This document shows positions 13,621 through 22,557 of a stretch of DNA of 64,000 bases, piece after piece. The number at the start of each line of letters is the position of its first letter. Position 1 is the first letter of the stretch. This stretch comes from Prostheceraeus crozeri. Lineage: Eukaryota > Platyhelminthes > Polycladida > Euryleptidae. Where the stretch lies: assembly GCA_907163375.1 (NCBI GenBank), contig CAJQUW010009067.1, forward strand, positions 62,001-126,000. The letters run 5' to 3'. The notes below the pieces were generated by a model. It was not told the DNA's origin. It worked only from the letters and a program-made list of their open reading frames with translations, and searched no databases. Both the position numbers and the translations under genes were made by a program.

Positions 13621-15165
13621 GTATCTGATCGATACATAGATATGAAAAAAAGTCAAAATACTGTATTTCTCGACTATCTATGAAAAGGAACATGACATGT
13701 GTGAAGCAAACAATTCATCACTTTAGTTCCAATCTCCATCTTCGTGGGATATCTCGCACTGTGTGCCATCATTGTGCAATTTACTGACTCATAGATATGA
13801 AAAAGTGTCAAAATACTGTATTTCTCAGATATCTATAGGAACACCAGCATATCATTGCATTACTTCGGTCTGTATAACATTTACAATCATCCATCGTGGG
13901 ACTTCGCATAAACCGGTAAGTACGATATTTCTGTATAAAATGTATACAGAAATAATTATATTGCCATCTTCAGTTAGTCGAAACGCGTTTCTACATCATT
14001 CATCAGTTCAATCAATTTCATCACAACTTTAAACTCTAACAAGCATCATTTTAGGGGAATTTATTGTAGTTATAACTCCGTATACTAAATTATCACATTT
14101 CATCAATTCCAACATTGTTACAATTTATACTTACAATGATCGATAAAGAAGATATCCATGAATTTTGCAATGAAACTATTGCATCTGACATCTTCAGTTA
14201 ATCGAAACGCGTTTCTACATGATCAATGAGCTATGTGCACTTTATATTGTCTAAAAAATGTTGCAATAATGATAGAATGATGACCATCAGAACAATATGG
14301 TTCATCTAATAAGTCTTAATATGTCGTATTAAGTGTACGTTGATATCTGTAGAAATAATAACTGATTAGCCCGATATGTATGATCCTATCAAGTTTAAAC
14401 TGCAACAAAACTATGCATAGAGACATTTAAAATGAAACACATGATAGCAGTCATTCATATAATTCACATACATATCTGAAAATTGACATTACAGCATTAA
14501 TTGACATCCTCAGTTTGTCGAAACGCGTCATTTAGATAAAATTCAGACATGATAAGTAATCTATATAACATCTTTCCTTTTATTCATCTATAAATAATCA
14601 GAATAGTTACCAAAAACATTTTATGCGTATATTGTAGCCCATGCCAACAATTCTTGCTTATCAGGCATCGATGTCTATGTTAAATATATTATTTACACCG
14701 ATAATATATTTATAAATACCAGGAGCTTATTCGTATAAATATTGAGACATCCATACAAAATCTTAGTCAACACAATAATTCTAGGATGAAATTTACAGAC
14801 TGACTACAAAATTGACATCTTCAGTCAGTCGAAACGCGTTTCTACATGATTATTGAACTAGTTCTAATCTATATTAGCTGTAAAATGTAATAGGAATCAT
14901 AGAATTATGACCATTTCAGTGATAGGCTTCATTATTCCATTCTAAATGACCATGTTTCTCTACAGTAACATCCATGGTCATTTCCATTGACAAATTCGAT
15001 ATCTATGATCCCAATTACCCCTTATTGTAGTCATACCTTGTATATAAACATTGAAAACTTAATACATTAGAAAAACTCAGTAATACTTTAGTCATAGATG
15101 TAAAAATTGACGCATTAGCAATATACGGCATCTTCAGTTTGTCGAAACGCGTTTCTCAAGCAATA
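13621..15165 (+). repeat. Diverged ~313-bp-period repeat family with CGAAACGCG block
   Basis: A short block of about 30 bp with the core TCTTCAGTTAGTCGAAACGC and GTTTCTACAT occurs five times, with its CGAAACGCG word starting at 13979, 14203, 14519, 14830 and 15143. The last three intervals are 316, 311 and 313 bp; the first is 224. Sequence between blocks is much less conserved. A second pair of words (CATAGATATGAAAAA and AATACTGTATTTCTC) recurs at 13635-13680 and 13790-13840. Blocks 2 and 4 share a GTTTCTACATGAT tail while block 3 departs after CGAAACGCGT, which hints at a two-unit period of about 625 bp. No coding potential is seen. Confidence 0.75.
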
Positions 15166-15786
15166 TTTAGACATCCTACATAGGATGCATATTCATCGCA
15201 GTCAACTACAAAATTATCCTAGCCACCAGCATGAGGCTGCAAATGTACATGGAATCCAAATCCATAAGATGGTATTGACAAAATATCGATATCTATGTTA
15301 AATGTACTAATCCATTCATAGGAAATTTAGAACCCGCGAGCATAACTATGTAAGTTTTTAAGATAATCTGTTGTGAATTACGTCCGACATCTCAATTTTA
15401 AGTTGAAAATCATTCTAATTTCTCCACTTTTTTTCAATTTCTCCACAAATGAAATAACATGTCCGATATCTATGAAAAAATTTGAACAACCCACAATGAC
15501 CTCTAGTCTCCCTCCAGGAATTATGGTCGCCCAAAAACATCGTTTACAGAAATGAGACACTCTCAAAGATGTCGCTACTTCAATTTTTTGATAAAAATTT
15601 TCATTAGAAGAAGCCCCAAGTCTGCGAAACGAGTCAAAATTCTTTCAAACTCTGTCAAAATGATCGCCTCATCCCAGGCTGATGATTTATCACAAAACTA
15701 TGAAGAAATGCAAACATTTCAGATATATAGGCTGCCCGAAAGATGGAAACCTACGATTTCAGAGAGACATTTTCGTCAATTACCAT

Positions 15787-15788
<2 letters not shown>
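15166..15788. other. Non-coding host DNA
   Basis: Open frames of 60-110 codons overlap on both strands between 15373 and 15884, but the longest ends in a translated (AT)n run and none has a recognisable domain. I see no gene here that can be supported. Confidence 0.5.

Positions 15789-15838
<50 letters not shown>
15789..15838. repeat. (AT)n microsatellite
   Basis: About 24 uninterrupted AT dinucleotides. Expected to be length-polymorphic. Confidence 0.98.
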
Positions 15839-16684
15839 GTTTATTTTCTTCGCAATAGTAAACAATACAGAGAGTGTAGACTGAGATAGAGTTACAAATC
15901 ATGGCTTTAAGGAAAGATCATATGAATGAAAGTCATAAGGAGAAAATAATAATAACAACAGAGATTGTCAGATGTGTTTCAGAACATTATCTCTGAAACG
16001 AAACATCAGAGAAGCCCGAAACTTTGCCCACATAAACTACATCGTTGAATGATGCGTCTCAGATATATTTTGTTTTAATAGCATGGAAATTATATTCAAG
16101 GGAAGCATTTGAAACTTGGATTTTCATCAAAAATTGGCACTTTTGATTTTTGGGATTTTTTTTCGACCAGTTCCCATGGGCTAATCTACTTGAAAAAAAA
16201 TTAGGATATAGCCAAGAGGTGCACCAAAAATATCCCTTTCGAATTGTATGAAAATTCCAACTGGTCTGGTTCCTAAAAATTCCCAAAAATTTGAGGAACC
16301 ATTGATTTTTCAAAAAAAATAACGTTTCGGACTCGAACTCTGATTCCAAGGGTCGTATAGACTAATAAAATGTACCATTGGATAGAGCTCCATGAGACGG
16401 TTCGAATGATGTATCACATGACCTATAAAACCAAATTTTGAGATCACGAAAAATTTTCAGAGGGCCAAATAATGCCAAAAATAACCCGAATTTCAATTGT
16501 TCCTCAAAAGTTCAAAATGGGTCGAATCGGGTCAAAATTGATTTTGGTAACCCCGGTGGACCCATCAAACAGGCCCTCATGATTGCACCCCCCAATGATT
16601 ATCTAAAATGGGCCTTCGGTCCATTGAAAGTTTTTGTCTTCCTTCCACTCCAAAAGTGTATTCCTTCCAACCAAAGTGTCTTCC
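15839..16684. other. Non-coding host DNA, possible old repeat
   Basis: No gene is supported. The part at 16330-16610 (CCATTGGATAGAGCTC, then GATGTATCACATGACC and CCCCAATGATTATC) has the look of a dispersed repeat, with short blocks of even composition, but only one copy lies in this window so this cannot be shown. Confidence 0.4.
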
Positions 16685-16872
16685 TATTAGGGTTAAGGTT
16701 AAGGTTAGGGTAAGGTTTAGGGTTAGGGTTAAGGTTTAGGGTTAGGGTTAAGGTTAGGGTTAGGGTTGAGGTTATGGTTAGGGTTAAGGTTAGGGTCAGG
16801 GTTAGGTTTAGGGTTAGGGTTAAGGTTTGGGTTAGGGTTAGGGTTAAGTTTAAGGTTAAGGTTAGGGTAAGG
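16685..16872 (+). repeat. Interstitial degenerate telomere-like repeats (TTAGGG/TTAAGG)
   Basis: About 30 tandem hexamers dominated by TTAGGG and GGTTAA variants, G-rich on the plus strand. Telomeres of most animals outside insects and nematodes are TTAGGG. The array is degenerate and flanked by unrelated DNA on both sides, so it is interstitial, not a chromosome end. Minus-strand LTLTLT-type open frames across it are artefacts of the repeat. Confidence 0.9.
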
Positions 16873-17026
16873 GAAGCAAGAAGAGTATCTATGGCACCCG
16901 GAACCCATGGGTAAATAAATTTTCGAGTGCGCTTCGCATTTTCGAGTAAATTGTGCACTGTAATTTATTTAGCCTGTAATCCTGTAGCCTGTGAGCCCCC
17001 CCCTCCCGCCGTGTATGAATTGTATG
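16873..17026. other. Short non-coding host stretch
   Basis: Unclassified sequence between the telomere-like array and the AGGTCA run; contains a C-rich run near 16996 and two GTAGCCTGT-like words. Confidence 0.4.
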
Positions 17027-17066
17027 AAGGTCAAAGGTCAAGGTCAGGTCTAAGGTCAAGGTCAAG
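17027..17066 (+). repeat. AGGTCA hexamer run (nuclear-receptor half-site look-alike)
   Basis: Five exact AGGTCA words lie at 17028, 17035, 17041, 17053 and 17059. The first two are spaced by one A and form a perfect DR1. AGGTCA is the classic nuclear-receptor half-site and DR1 binds RXR/HNF4-type dimers. The run could equally be a short (AAGGTC)n simple repeat, and no gene start lies close by; the nearest promoter is 1.1 kb away. Confidence 0.6.
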
Positions 17067-17168
17067 TGTAGAGGTTTGTATATTATGGTCATTTTTAGTT
17101 GTAAAACTTTAACTTTGAAAATTTGTAAACTTAGTCATTTTTGTAAAAAAACTTGGAATTTTTCAAGT

Positions 17169-17319
17169 TGCATAAAGATGCATACAACTAAGATTTTTTC
17201 AGCAAATGGGTACATACAATATATCATTCAAATGCTCTTTTCATGCTAATTCTAATGGTGTATTGTATGACACATTTATGACATATAACTAGAGAGCTAC
17301 ATGCCTTTAAAGAATGGGC
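17169..17319 (+). repeat. Two-copy ~190-bp tandem repeat, unit 1
   Basis: Shares GCATACAACTA, GATTTT, GGTACATAC, ATATCATTC, TCTTTTCAT and GTATGACACAT with the unit at 17361-17503, 191 bp further on. The copies are about 75-80 percent alike by eye. Family unknown. Confidence 0.75.
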
Positions 17320-17360
17320 TAAAAACTTAGTGAATTTAAAAATCTAACATTTGTCTGCTT

Positions 17361-17503
17361 GCATACAGTTGCATACAACTAGGATTTTCCCATCGAATAG
17401 GTACATACCTTATATCATTCGAATGGTCTTTTCATTCTCATTCTTATGGTGTCGTGTATGACACATGTATGATATCATCCTGGACTGCTACAAGCATTTT
17501 AAA
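17361..17503 (+). repeat. Two-copy ~190-bp tandem repeat, unit 2
   Basis: Second unit of the repeat at 17169-17319, same strand. Confidence 0.75.
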
Positions 17504-17697
17504 ATTAACAACATAACGGTTTCTTTAAAAGTTATATTTGATTTTTTTGTTTCAATTCAGTTATTGAACATCATTAATTGTAGATAGTTATTCCCCTTTC
17601 CTATTCAGACCTTAATTGAAGATCGATTTGTGAAATGATAAAACAAGTCTGTTCATATATACAAATGAATATTAAATGAAAAGATTAAAAAAACACA

Positions 17698-18165
17698 CTA
17701 AATGTCATCAAGGTAAGGAAAGGGTACAAGTTTTTTCAAGTCCACTTGCACATGGATCCTGGTCTTTTTGGGCGCACAGGGACAGCGACGTGGTGTGTCA
17801 AGGTCGATGATTGAAAATTCGAGAGCGGTTGTAAGGTTCCGCTCGTTCGGCTCCATTCGCATGAAGACCCGTTTGGTGTGATACTTTTTCGGCGCGTTCT
17901 TCACTTTGACAGTGACCCTTCCATACAGTGGCGTTCGCATGGACTTTTTATTCATGTGCCGCATCGTCTCGATTGATACGTCACTATCATCACTCGAGTA
18001 GTCGGGCGATGCAGGGGCTTGGGTGAATACCACCGGCTCGTTTGGTGTTGTAGATCGCTCCATCGGAGATTGGGGAGGTGTATTGGTACGTTCCACTGGC
18101 GATTGAGGTGAAGTGGAACGATCAGCAGTTCCGTTCTCAACTGCAGCTTCCTGTTTGCGATCCAT
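17698..18165 (-). CDS. Hypothetical Ser/Pro-rich 155-aa protein
   Basis: I do not recognise this protein. Residues 15-45 are Ser/Thr/Pro-rich with two near repeats of PQSPxER, residues 55-66 are an acidic serine stretch (SSDDSDVSIE), and the basic C-terminal half (residues 78-155, with KVKNAPKKYHTKR and PRRCPCAPKK) looks like a small folded or nucleic-acid-binding part. Its GC content is clearly higher than that of the flanking DNA, and the frame is clean from the ATG to a stop beside an A-rich tail. It is divergent from the gene at 18388, with 222 bp between the start codons. On the minus strand a GTATATAAG box lies about 80 bp upstream of the ATG. It may be a host gene or a gene of an integrated virus; the tight divergent arrangement favours compact, virus-like organisation, but this is inference. 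Confidence 0.5.
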   Translation of the reverse strand: MDRKQEAAVENGTADRSTSPQSPVERTNTPPQSPMERSTTPNEPVVFTQAPASPDYSSDDSDVSIETMRHMNKKSMRTPLYGRVTVKVKNAPKKYHTKRVFMRMEPNERNLTTALEFSIIDLDTPRRCPCAPKKTRIHVQVDLKKLVPFPYLDDI

Positions 18166-18387
18166 AATGACTTCTAGATTTAAAATAATTGTAACTTGTA
18201 AACGTGAGGATTAGAACCTTTGATAAGAATTGGTACAAACCTCGGACTTATATACTTTTTAAACAAAGGAAATCCTAACAGCCAATCAGAGAGGTACCGA
18301 ACTTCCCTAAAGACTATATAACTATATAAAGGATGTCATTGTTCCAAACTGTTAAGTACTTATCCTCAACGTTCCATAACAAGAAGC
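18166..18387. promoter_or_regulatory. Bidirectional promoter region
   Basis: The 222 bp separate two divergent start codons. A TATA-type word faces each gene: TATATAACTATATAAAGG at about 18315-18332 upstream of the plus gene (ATG 18388), and GTATATAAG on the minus strand at about 18245-18253 upstream of the minus gene (ATG 18165). Distances of 55-80 bp to the ATGs leave room for short 5' leaders. Confidence 0.6.
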
Positions 18388-18672
18388 ATGTCCTCAAAGC
18401 CATTATTTTATTTTCAAAATGACAGCCAAGTCATTATGGGAGGTCAGTTGGATATGACCATGCATCTCTGTTGCGGCTGCAAAGTGGCCTTATGGAAAAC
18501 TTTAACTGTGACAGCACTTCAAAGGCGGAGTGGACTACCAGTGAAGTGTCCGGTACACGAGCATGACTTCACCAACAATCAGACATTTCATGAATGGTGT
18601 GATGACTTCCTAAAGATCATGGAGTTACCTGAGGGACGTGATCTGTACCCATCCTTTATTTTTAATGCTTAA
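18388..18672 (+). CDS. Hypothetical 94-aa Cys/His-rich protein
   Basis: Unrecognised small protein. It carries a cluster HLCCGCK (residues 27-33) and CPVHEHDF (residues 54-61), which together offer enough Cys and His ligands for one zinc site, then a C-terminal half rich in aromatic and acidic residues (FHEWCDDFLKIMELPEGRD). Codon use and GC content match the divergent neighbour at 17698-18165 rather than the AT-rich Polintons. The stop lies only 14 bp before the left end of element 1, so the 3' untranslated part of this gene has been displaced by that insertion. Function unknown. Confidence 0.5.
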   Translation: MSSKPLFYFQNDSQVIMGGQLDMTMHLCCGCKVALWKTLTVTALQRRSGLPVKCPVHEHDFTNNQTFHEWCDDFLKIMELPEGRDLYPSFIFNA

Positions 18673-18680
18673 ATTAAACT

Positions 18681-18686
18681 TACATT
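18681..18686 (+). repeat. Target-site duplication of element 1, left (TACATT)
   Basis: TACATT directly precedes the element terminus AGTAATGGGCAAAA and is repeated exactly at 36034-36039. Six-bp duplications are the hallmark of Polinton integration. Confidence 0.95.
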
Positions 18687-19128
18687 AGTAATGGGCAAAA
18701 TACCGTTCCAGGACACCATAAAATTAAAAAAAATAGTATCTTTAAAAACGACATAAATTCATGAATTTGAACCCTTTTTCAGGTTTTTAAGACCTAAATA
18801 AATGAATTTAGTCCATTCAAAAAGTACCATTTTTTCAAAAAATGGTACTTTTTGAATGGACTAAATTCATGAATTTGAACCCTTTTTCAGGTTATGAAGA
18901 CCTAAATTCATAAATTTGGGCGTTTTTAAAAATACCCAATTTTCAAATTTTTCAAAATCTCAAATTTGAGAATTACAATTTTCACCCTTAAAATCATGAC
19001 CGTTCCAGGACACCGAAAAAATCATAAAAGTTAAGAATCTCAAATTTGTGATTATGACATTTTTCATTGCTTAAATCATGACCGTTCCAGGACACCGAAA
19101 AAATCATAAAAGTTGAGAATTTCAAATT
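18687..19128 (+). repeat. Element 1 left terminal inverted repeat
   Basis: Near-identical inverted match to 35510-36033. It includes three copies of GACCGTTCCAGGACACC-type words (near 18701, 19008 and 19080), which is the reverse of GGTGTCCTGGAACGGTC, and a 69-bp palindrome at 18802-18870 not shared by the right repeat. Built from AT-rich units of 75-90 bp with recurring words such as AAATTCATGAATTTGAACCC. Confidence 0.9.
18802..18870. repeat. 69-bp perfect palindrome in the left terminal repeat
   Basis: Two 34-bp arms (outer end ATGAATTTAGTCCATTC, inner end GTACCATTTTTT) meet at a single central C at 18836. Could extrude as a cruciform. The equivalent place in the right terminal repeat is not palindromic. 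Confidence 0.9.
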
Positions 19129-19193
19129 CATGAATTTTATCCATCTTTCAGGTTTTTAAAATATATCATGTGACTAAAAATATTTCTTTAAAA

Positions 19194-19835
19194 ATGGAAG
19201 AAACAAAAGTGGAAGAAACCGCAAGAATATATCCTTCGTTATCATATGAACGTAGTTCTACTTTAATGGACATTGAAAAAATGAATAAAGAAAAACACAA
19301 AGATAGAGTACGTTATATGAAAGATAAGGAATCTCAATTATTATTAAGATTAGAGCATTATAAAAAATTAAGAAAGAGATGGACTAAAGTTAAGAATGTA
19401 ACACAAGGAATTGGCATATTCTTAACAATAAGTTTAGGCGCTCTCACTATTGTTATATCTTCTGGTGTTTTAGTAATTCCAGTAGTTGCTACAGCTTTAA
19501 CAGGTACGGGTGTTTTTGCAACTTCACTTGTTACAATGTTAGATAAATCTTTAATAACTAAGAAACGAAAATCATTAAAAACTAAGCATTTACATATTAA
19601 AGAAGTCTATGACAAATTGCATTACTACTTTCAAAGAGTATGTGATGATAATGTTATTACGTTAGATGAGATTGAAAAATTTGATCAAATAGCTAATGAA
19701 GTAAATCAAATATCATTTCAATTACAGTCAGAAAAAGTTGATGATAAGAATAAACAGGATGGCAAAATTTCGAGTGATGGTAAAACTTTCAGTGATGGTA
19801 AAATTTCTAATGAAGAAAATGATAATTTTTTTTAG
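19194..19835 (+). CDS. Polinton 1: membrane protein with coiled coil (fossil part)
   Basis: About 213 residues from the ATG at 19194, which sits in the element's usual TTTAAAAATG context. The N-terminal third is charged and helical (KMNKEKHKDRVRYMKDK, LLLRLEHYKKLRKRW), followed by a hydrophobic stretch of about 40 residues (IFLTISLGALTIVISSGVLV, then VVATALTGTGVFATSLVT) that makes one hairpin or two membrane segments, then a second charged helical part and a low-complexity tail with three SDGK-type repeats. I recognise no named family. The same gene opens elements 2 and 3, so it is a fixed part of this lineage; a virion membrane or entry protein is possible but not shown. Confidence 0.7.
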   Translation: MEETKVEETARIYPSLSYERSSTLMDIEKMNKEKHKDRVRYMKDKESQLLLRLEHYKKLRKRWTKVKNVTQGIGIFLTISLGALTIVISSGVLVIPVVATALTGTGVFATSLVTMLDKSLITKKRKSLKTKHLHIKEVYDKLHYYFQRVCDDNVITLDEIEKFDQIANEVNQISFQLQSEKVDDKNKQDGKISSDGKTFSDGKISNEENDNFF

Positions 19836-20012
19836 AAGAGCTAAAAACTTTAAGCGAAAATTTAAGCAAAACTTTATTAAACAAAACTTAAAACGAGAAA
19901 CCTTTAAACGAAAAGATGTCAGACAACAAAGCAATAAAAAAATAATTTGTTCAGTAAAATGTTTTTGTTGTATTCCAATGTTACCACAAAATTCAAATAT
20001 TATATTTTAAAA

Positions 20013-20837
20013 ATGGATAAAATTAGAGCTGATAATCAAAAAAGAATTAAACAATTAGAAGAGTTAATAAAACAAAGAAATATTATGAAGGAAAATCATC
20101 TTCAACATAGAATGATAAAAGCTGGTATTCAATCTGATATGTTTGAAAAAATGCAGCAAACCGAGCAAGTAAAAACTGATTTTGAAAAAACTATGAAACC
20201 ATTTAAAACTCTTGAAAAAGAACTTACAAATAATGATAAACAAATTGATATAACAGATCCAGAGCACAAAACTATATTAGATGACTATGGATTACTAGAA
20301 TCAAACATTAATAAGAAATTACCAAAATCTATGCAATTTGAACATTCTATCTCATTTATAGATGGAAAAACTATACCTAGATTTTATCTCGGACAAAAAG
20401 AAATATTTCCACAACCTTTTCGAGGTTTAATTTTTTCACCAGATAAATCTCCTTTTAATTTAGATAGAAATTTTGTTGATCTTTTAAGAGGAGCAGATTT
20501 AAATAATTATGCTGTAGAAGATCTCATAAAATATAAAGCTATGTTAGATAGAGTTGGTGCAGTAAAATCTCTTAGACGTTATAAACAATTAGAAAATTTA
20601 TTATCAACGGGAGTTAAAGTAGGAAAAGGTTTATCTGAAAAACAGAAAACAGAAAAAACTGTATTCTTACCAGATGATCCACAAGAATTACTAAATAGAT
20701 TAAATATTTTAATATCGGCAATAAAAGAAGGACATAAATCTAGTTTCAATGAAATTCATGCTATATTGAAAAGACTGTTAGAAAAGGAGATTCTAAATGA
20801 AGAGGATTATAAAAGTATAACAAACCGAATATTCTAG
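20013..20837 (+). CDS. Polinton 1: helical protein, probable virion component (fossil part)
   Basis: About 274 residues from the ATG at 20013 (TTTTAAAAATG context). Residues 1-75 are a long coiled coil (KQLEELIKQRNIMKENHLQ). The middle has a compact part (RFYLGQKEIFPQPFRGLIF, LLRGADLNNYAVEDLIKYKA) and the C-terminal 60 residues (LLNRLNILISAIKEGHKSS, FNEIHAILKRLLEKEILNEE, DYKSI) match a helical tail that recurs in metazoan Polinton proteins as I remember them. Conserved in all three elements right after the membrane protein and before the penton-like gene, so a structural role is likely. A small palindromic insert (GGGCTTCGCCC at 20838) lies at its end. Confidence 0.65.
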   Translation: MDKIRADNQKRIKQLEELIKQRNIMKENHLQHRMIKAGIQSDMFEKMQQTEQVKTDFEKTMKPFKTLEKELTNNDKQIDITDPEHKTILDDYGLLESNINKKLPKSMQFEHSISFIDGKTIPRFYLGQKEIFPQPFRGLIFSPDKSPFNLDRNFVDLLRGADLNNYAVEDLIKYKAMLDRVGAVKSLRRYKQLENLLSTGVKVGKGLSEKQKTEKTVFLPDDPQELLNRLNILISAIKEGHKSSFNEIHAILKRLLEKEILNEEDYKSITNRIF

Positions 20838-20915
20838 GGCTTCGCCCGTAGCTGAAATATGTTGTTGTTTTTAATTTTTTTATAAAAAATGTTTATTTAC
20901 AATTTTAACTAAAAA

Positions 20916-21704
20916 ATGTGTTCAGCAGATTTAGACAAAATTAATAATCATTTAGAAAATCTAACAGAGATTTTGGGTTCATCAAAATTTAGTACGACGT
21001 TAAAAATTATAACAACTACTTCATCACACACTTGTAATTTAGAACCCATTCTACATTTAGAACAGAATAAAAATTATCAAATTGCATTGACTAGTTTCTC
21101 TACATTTAACACTATTCAAAATGTTATAAAAGATGTGAATGATCAATTTAGATATTCTACTGATAAAGGCAAAACATGGAAAATACAAACTTTTCTTCCT
21201 GGTTCTTACGAAGTTGAATCAATATCAAATGAAATTAAGAGAAATTTAGGTATACCATTTAAAGATAAGAAACAATTACATTTTGCAGTTGAACCGGCAG
21301 TCAATAAATTTTCTCTTACTTTAGACGAAAATCATCAAGTTGATTTTAAGCATGATAGATCATTGTCAAAGCTATTAGGATTTAATAAACAAACCTATAG
21401 TCAAGGTTATCATTTAGGTGAGAAGATTCTAAAAATAACTGAAATAAATTCAATTGTTGTACATTGTGACATTATTGAAGGAGGATATATAAATGGTAAA
21501 TTGTCAAATTTAATATTCAGTTTTCCAGCTTTTACTGTACCCATTGGTTATAGATTAAATGTAATTCCACAAACATTAATATATTTCCCTATTACAAGAA
21601 AAACTATTAACAACATTAACATGAGAATCACTGATGAGAAAGGACAAGAAATAAATTTTGGAGGTGAAGAGATTATGATAGATCTTTTGGTTCGGGAGGT
21701 ATAA
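20916..21704 (+). CDS. Polinton 1: penton-like minor capsid protein (fossil part)
   Basis: About 262 residues with the pattern of the single jelly-roll minor capsid protein of invertebrate Polintons: an early YQIALTSFSTFNTIQNV strand pair, WKIQTFLPGSYEVESI, a conserved LLGFNKQTYSQGYHLGEK, then CDIIEGGYINGKLSNLIFSF, and the ending NINMRITDEKGQEINFGGEE followed by a short hydrophobic strand. Such proteins form the vertex capsomers beside the double jelly-roll major capsid protein. It directly precedes the packaging ATPase, as in related elements. The stop region carries a palindromic insert (21693-21720) that is absent from element 3 and present in multiple copies in element 2, yet all three end LLVREV. 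Confidence 0.8.
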   Translation: MCSADLDKINNHLENLTEILGSSKFSTTLKIITTTSSHTCNLEPILHLEQNKNYQIALTSFSTFNTIQNVIKDVNDQFRYSTDKGKTWKIQTFLPGSYEVESISNEIKRNLGIPFKDKKQLHFAVEPAVNKFSLTLDENHQVDFKHDRSLSKLLGFNKQTYSQGYHLGEKILKITEINSIVVHCDIIEGGYINGKLSNLIFSFPAFTVPIGYRLNVIPQTLIYFPITRKTINNINMRITDEKGQEINFGGEEIMIDLLVREV

Positions 21705-21720
21705 ACTCCCACGCGAAGCT
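21693..21720 (+). repeat. Palindromic mini-insert at the penton gene stop
   Basis: About 28 bp containing GGGAGGTATAAACTCCC and GCGAAGCT, present here and absent from element 3 (near 56976). Element 2 has three tandem 21-bp versions at 39347-39416. Confidence 0.85.
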
Positions 21721-21790
21721 AGAGAAGTTTAATTTTCTTCTTCTTCTTTAAAAATAAAAATAAAATGAAAATAAATTTTTTTATTAAAAA

Positions 21791-22557
21791 ATGAGTGAAC
21801 TACCCCCATTAAATAAAAAGAAACTCAAATTTAATCATCATCCAAATTTATCTAATAAAGTTTTGTCAGTTATTTGCGGAAGATCAGGTTGTGGAAAAAC
21901 ATATCTATTATTTAAAATTTTAACGACTCCAAATTTTTTGGATTATAGCAATCTTATAATTTATACAACAACAGCAGAACAACCCGTCTATCAATTTTTA
22001 AAATATGGATTTGAAAATAATCTTAAAAAACAGCAATTGCTTCATTATTCAAAGAATATGAAAAATCTGAAGATGAAGAAGAAATAAGTTCGTGGTGTGA
22101 AGAATCAGCAAAAAATAATCAGTTAGTTGAATCTAATAAAAATAAGCATATAAAGATACAATTAATAGATGATAGTGGTAATATGCAAGATCCTAGTAAA
22201 CTAGATAAAACAATGAAACATTGTGTAATTTTTGATGATTGTGTTAATGACAGAAATCAGTCAGTTCAGAGAAATTATTTCACAAGAGGTAGACATAATA
22301 ACTGTAGGGTATTTTATTTAACACAAAGTATGTATTCATTAGACGGAAGTGTTATTAGAAAGAATGCAAATATATTTATACTATTTGAAATAAATGCAAG
22401 AAACTTAAATGATTTGTTAAGAGATTTATGTGTAAGAAATAAAGATGAATTTAAACAATCGTGTAACAATGCTTGGTCAAAAGATTATGGCTTCATTACA
22501 ATTAATATTGATAAAAAAATTCATGATAGAGTTATAGAACATTTGTTTACCGAGTGA
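21791..22557 (+). pseudogene. Polinton 1: packaging ATPase, FtsK-HerA/A32 type (fossil, broken)
   Basis: The N-terminal part holds a Walker A motif (GRSGCGKTYLL) after a strand SVICG, and the C-terminal part holds the Walker B strand and acids (HCVIFDDCV), followed by RNYFTRGRHNNC and FYLTQSMYS, the order seen in A32-like genome-packaging ATPases of Polintons, virophages and NCLDVs. The start ATG at 21791 is in the TTTTTATTAAAAAATG context. Role in the family: pumping DNA into the capsid. Broken in this copy. Confidence 0.9.

Noticed and set aside
13965-15158. Hammerhead ribozymes at the CGAAACGCG blocks
   Set aside because: The GAAA half of a hammerhead core is suggested, but the required CUGANGA word is not at the proper distance on either strand, so I do not claim a ribozyme.
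15552-15884. 110-codon frame ending in YIYIYI
   Set aside because: Its end is the (AT)n microsatellite and the rest has no recognisable domain.
16599-16958. Minus-strand protein of LTLTLT repeats
   Set aside because: Translation of the TTAGGG-like array; no real gene.
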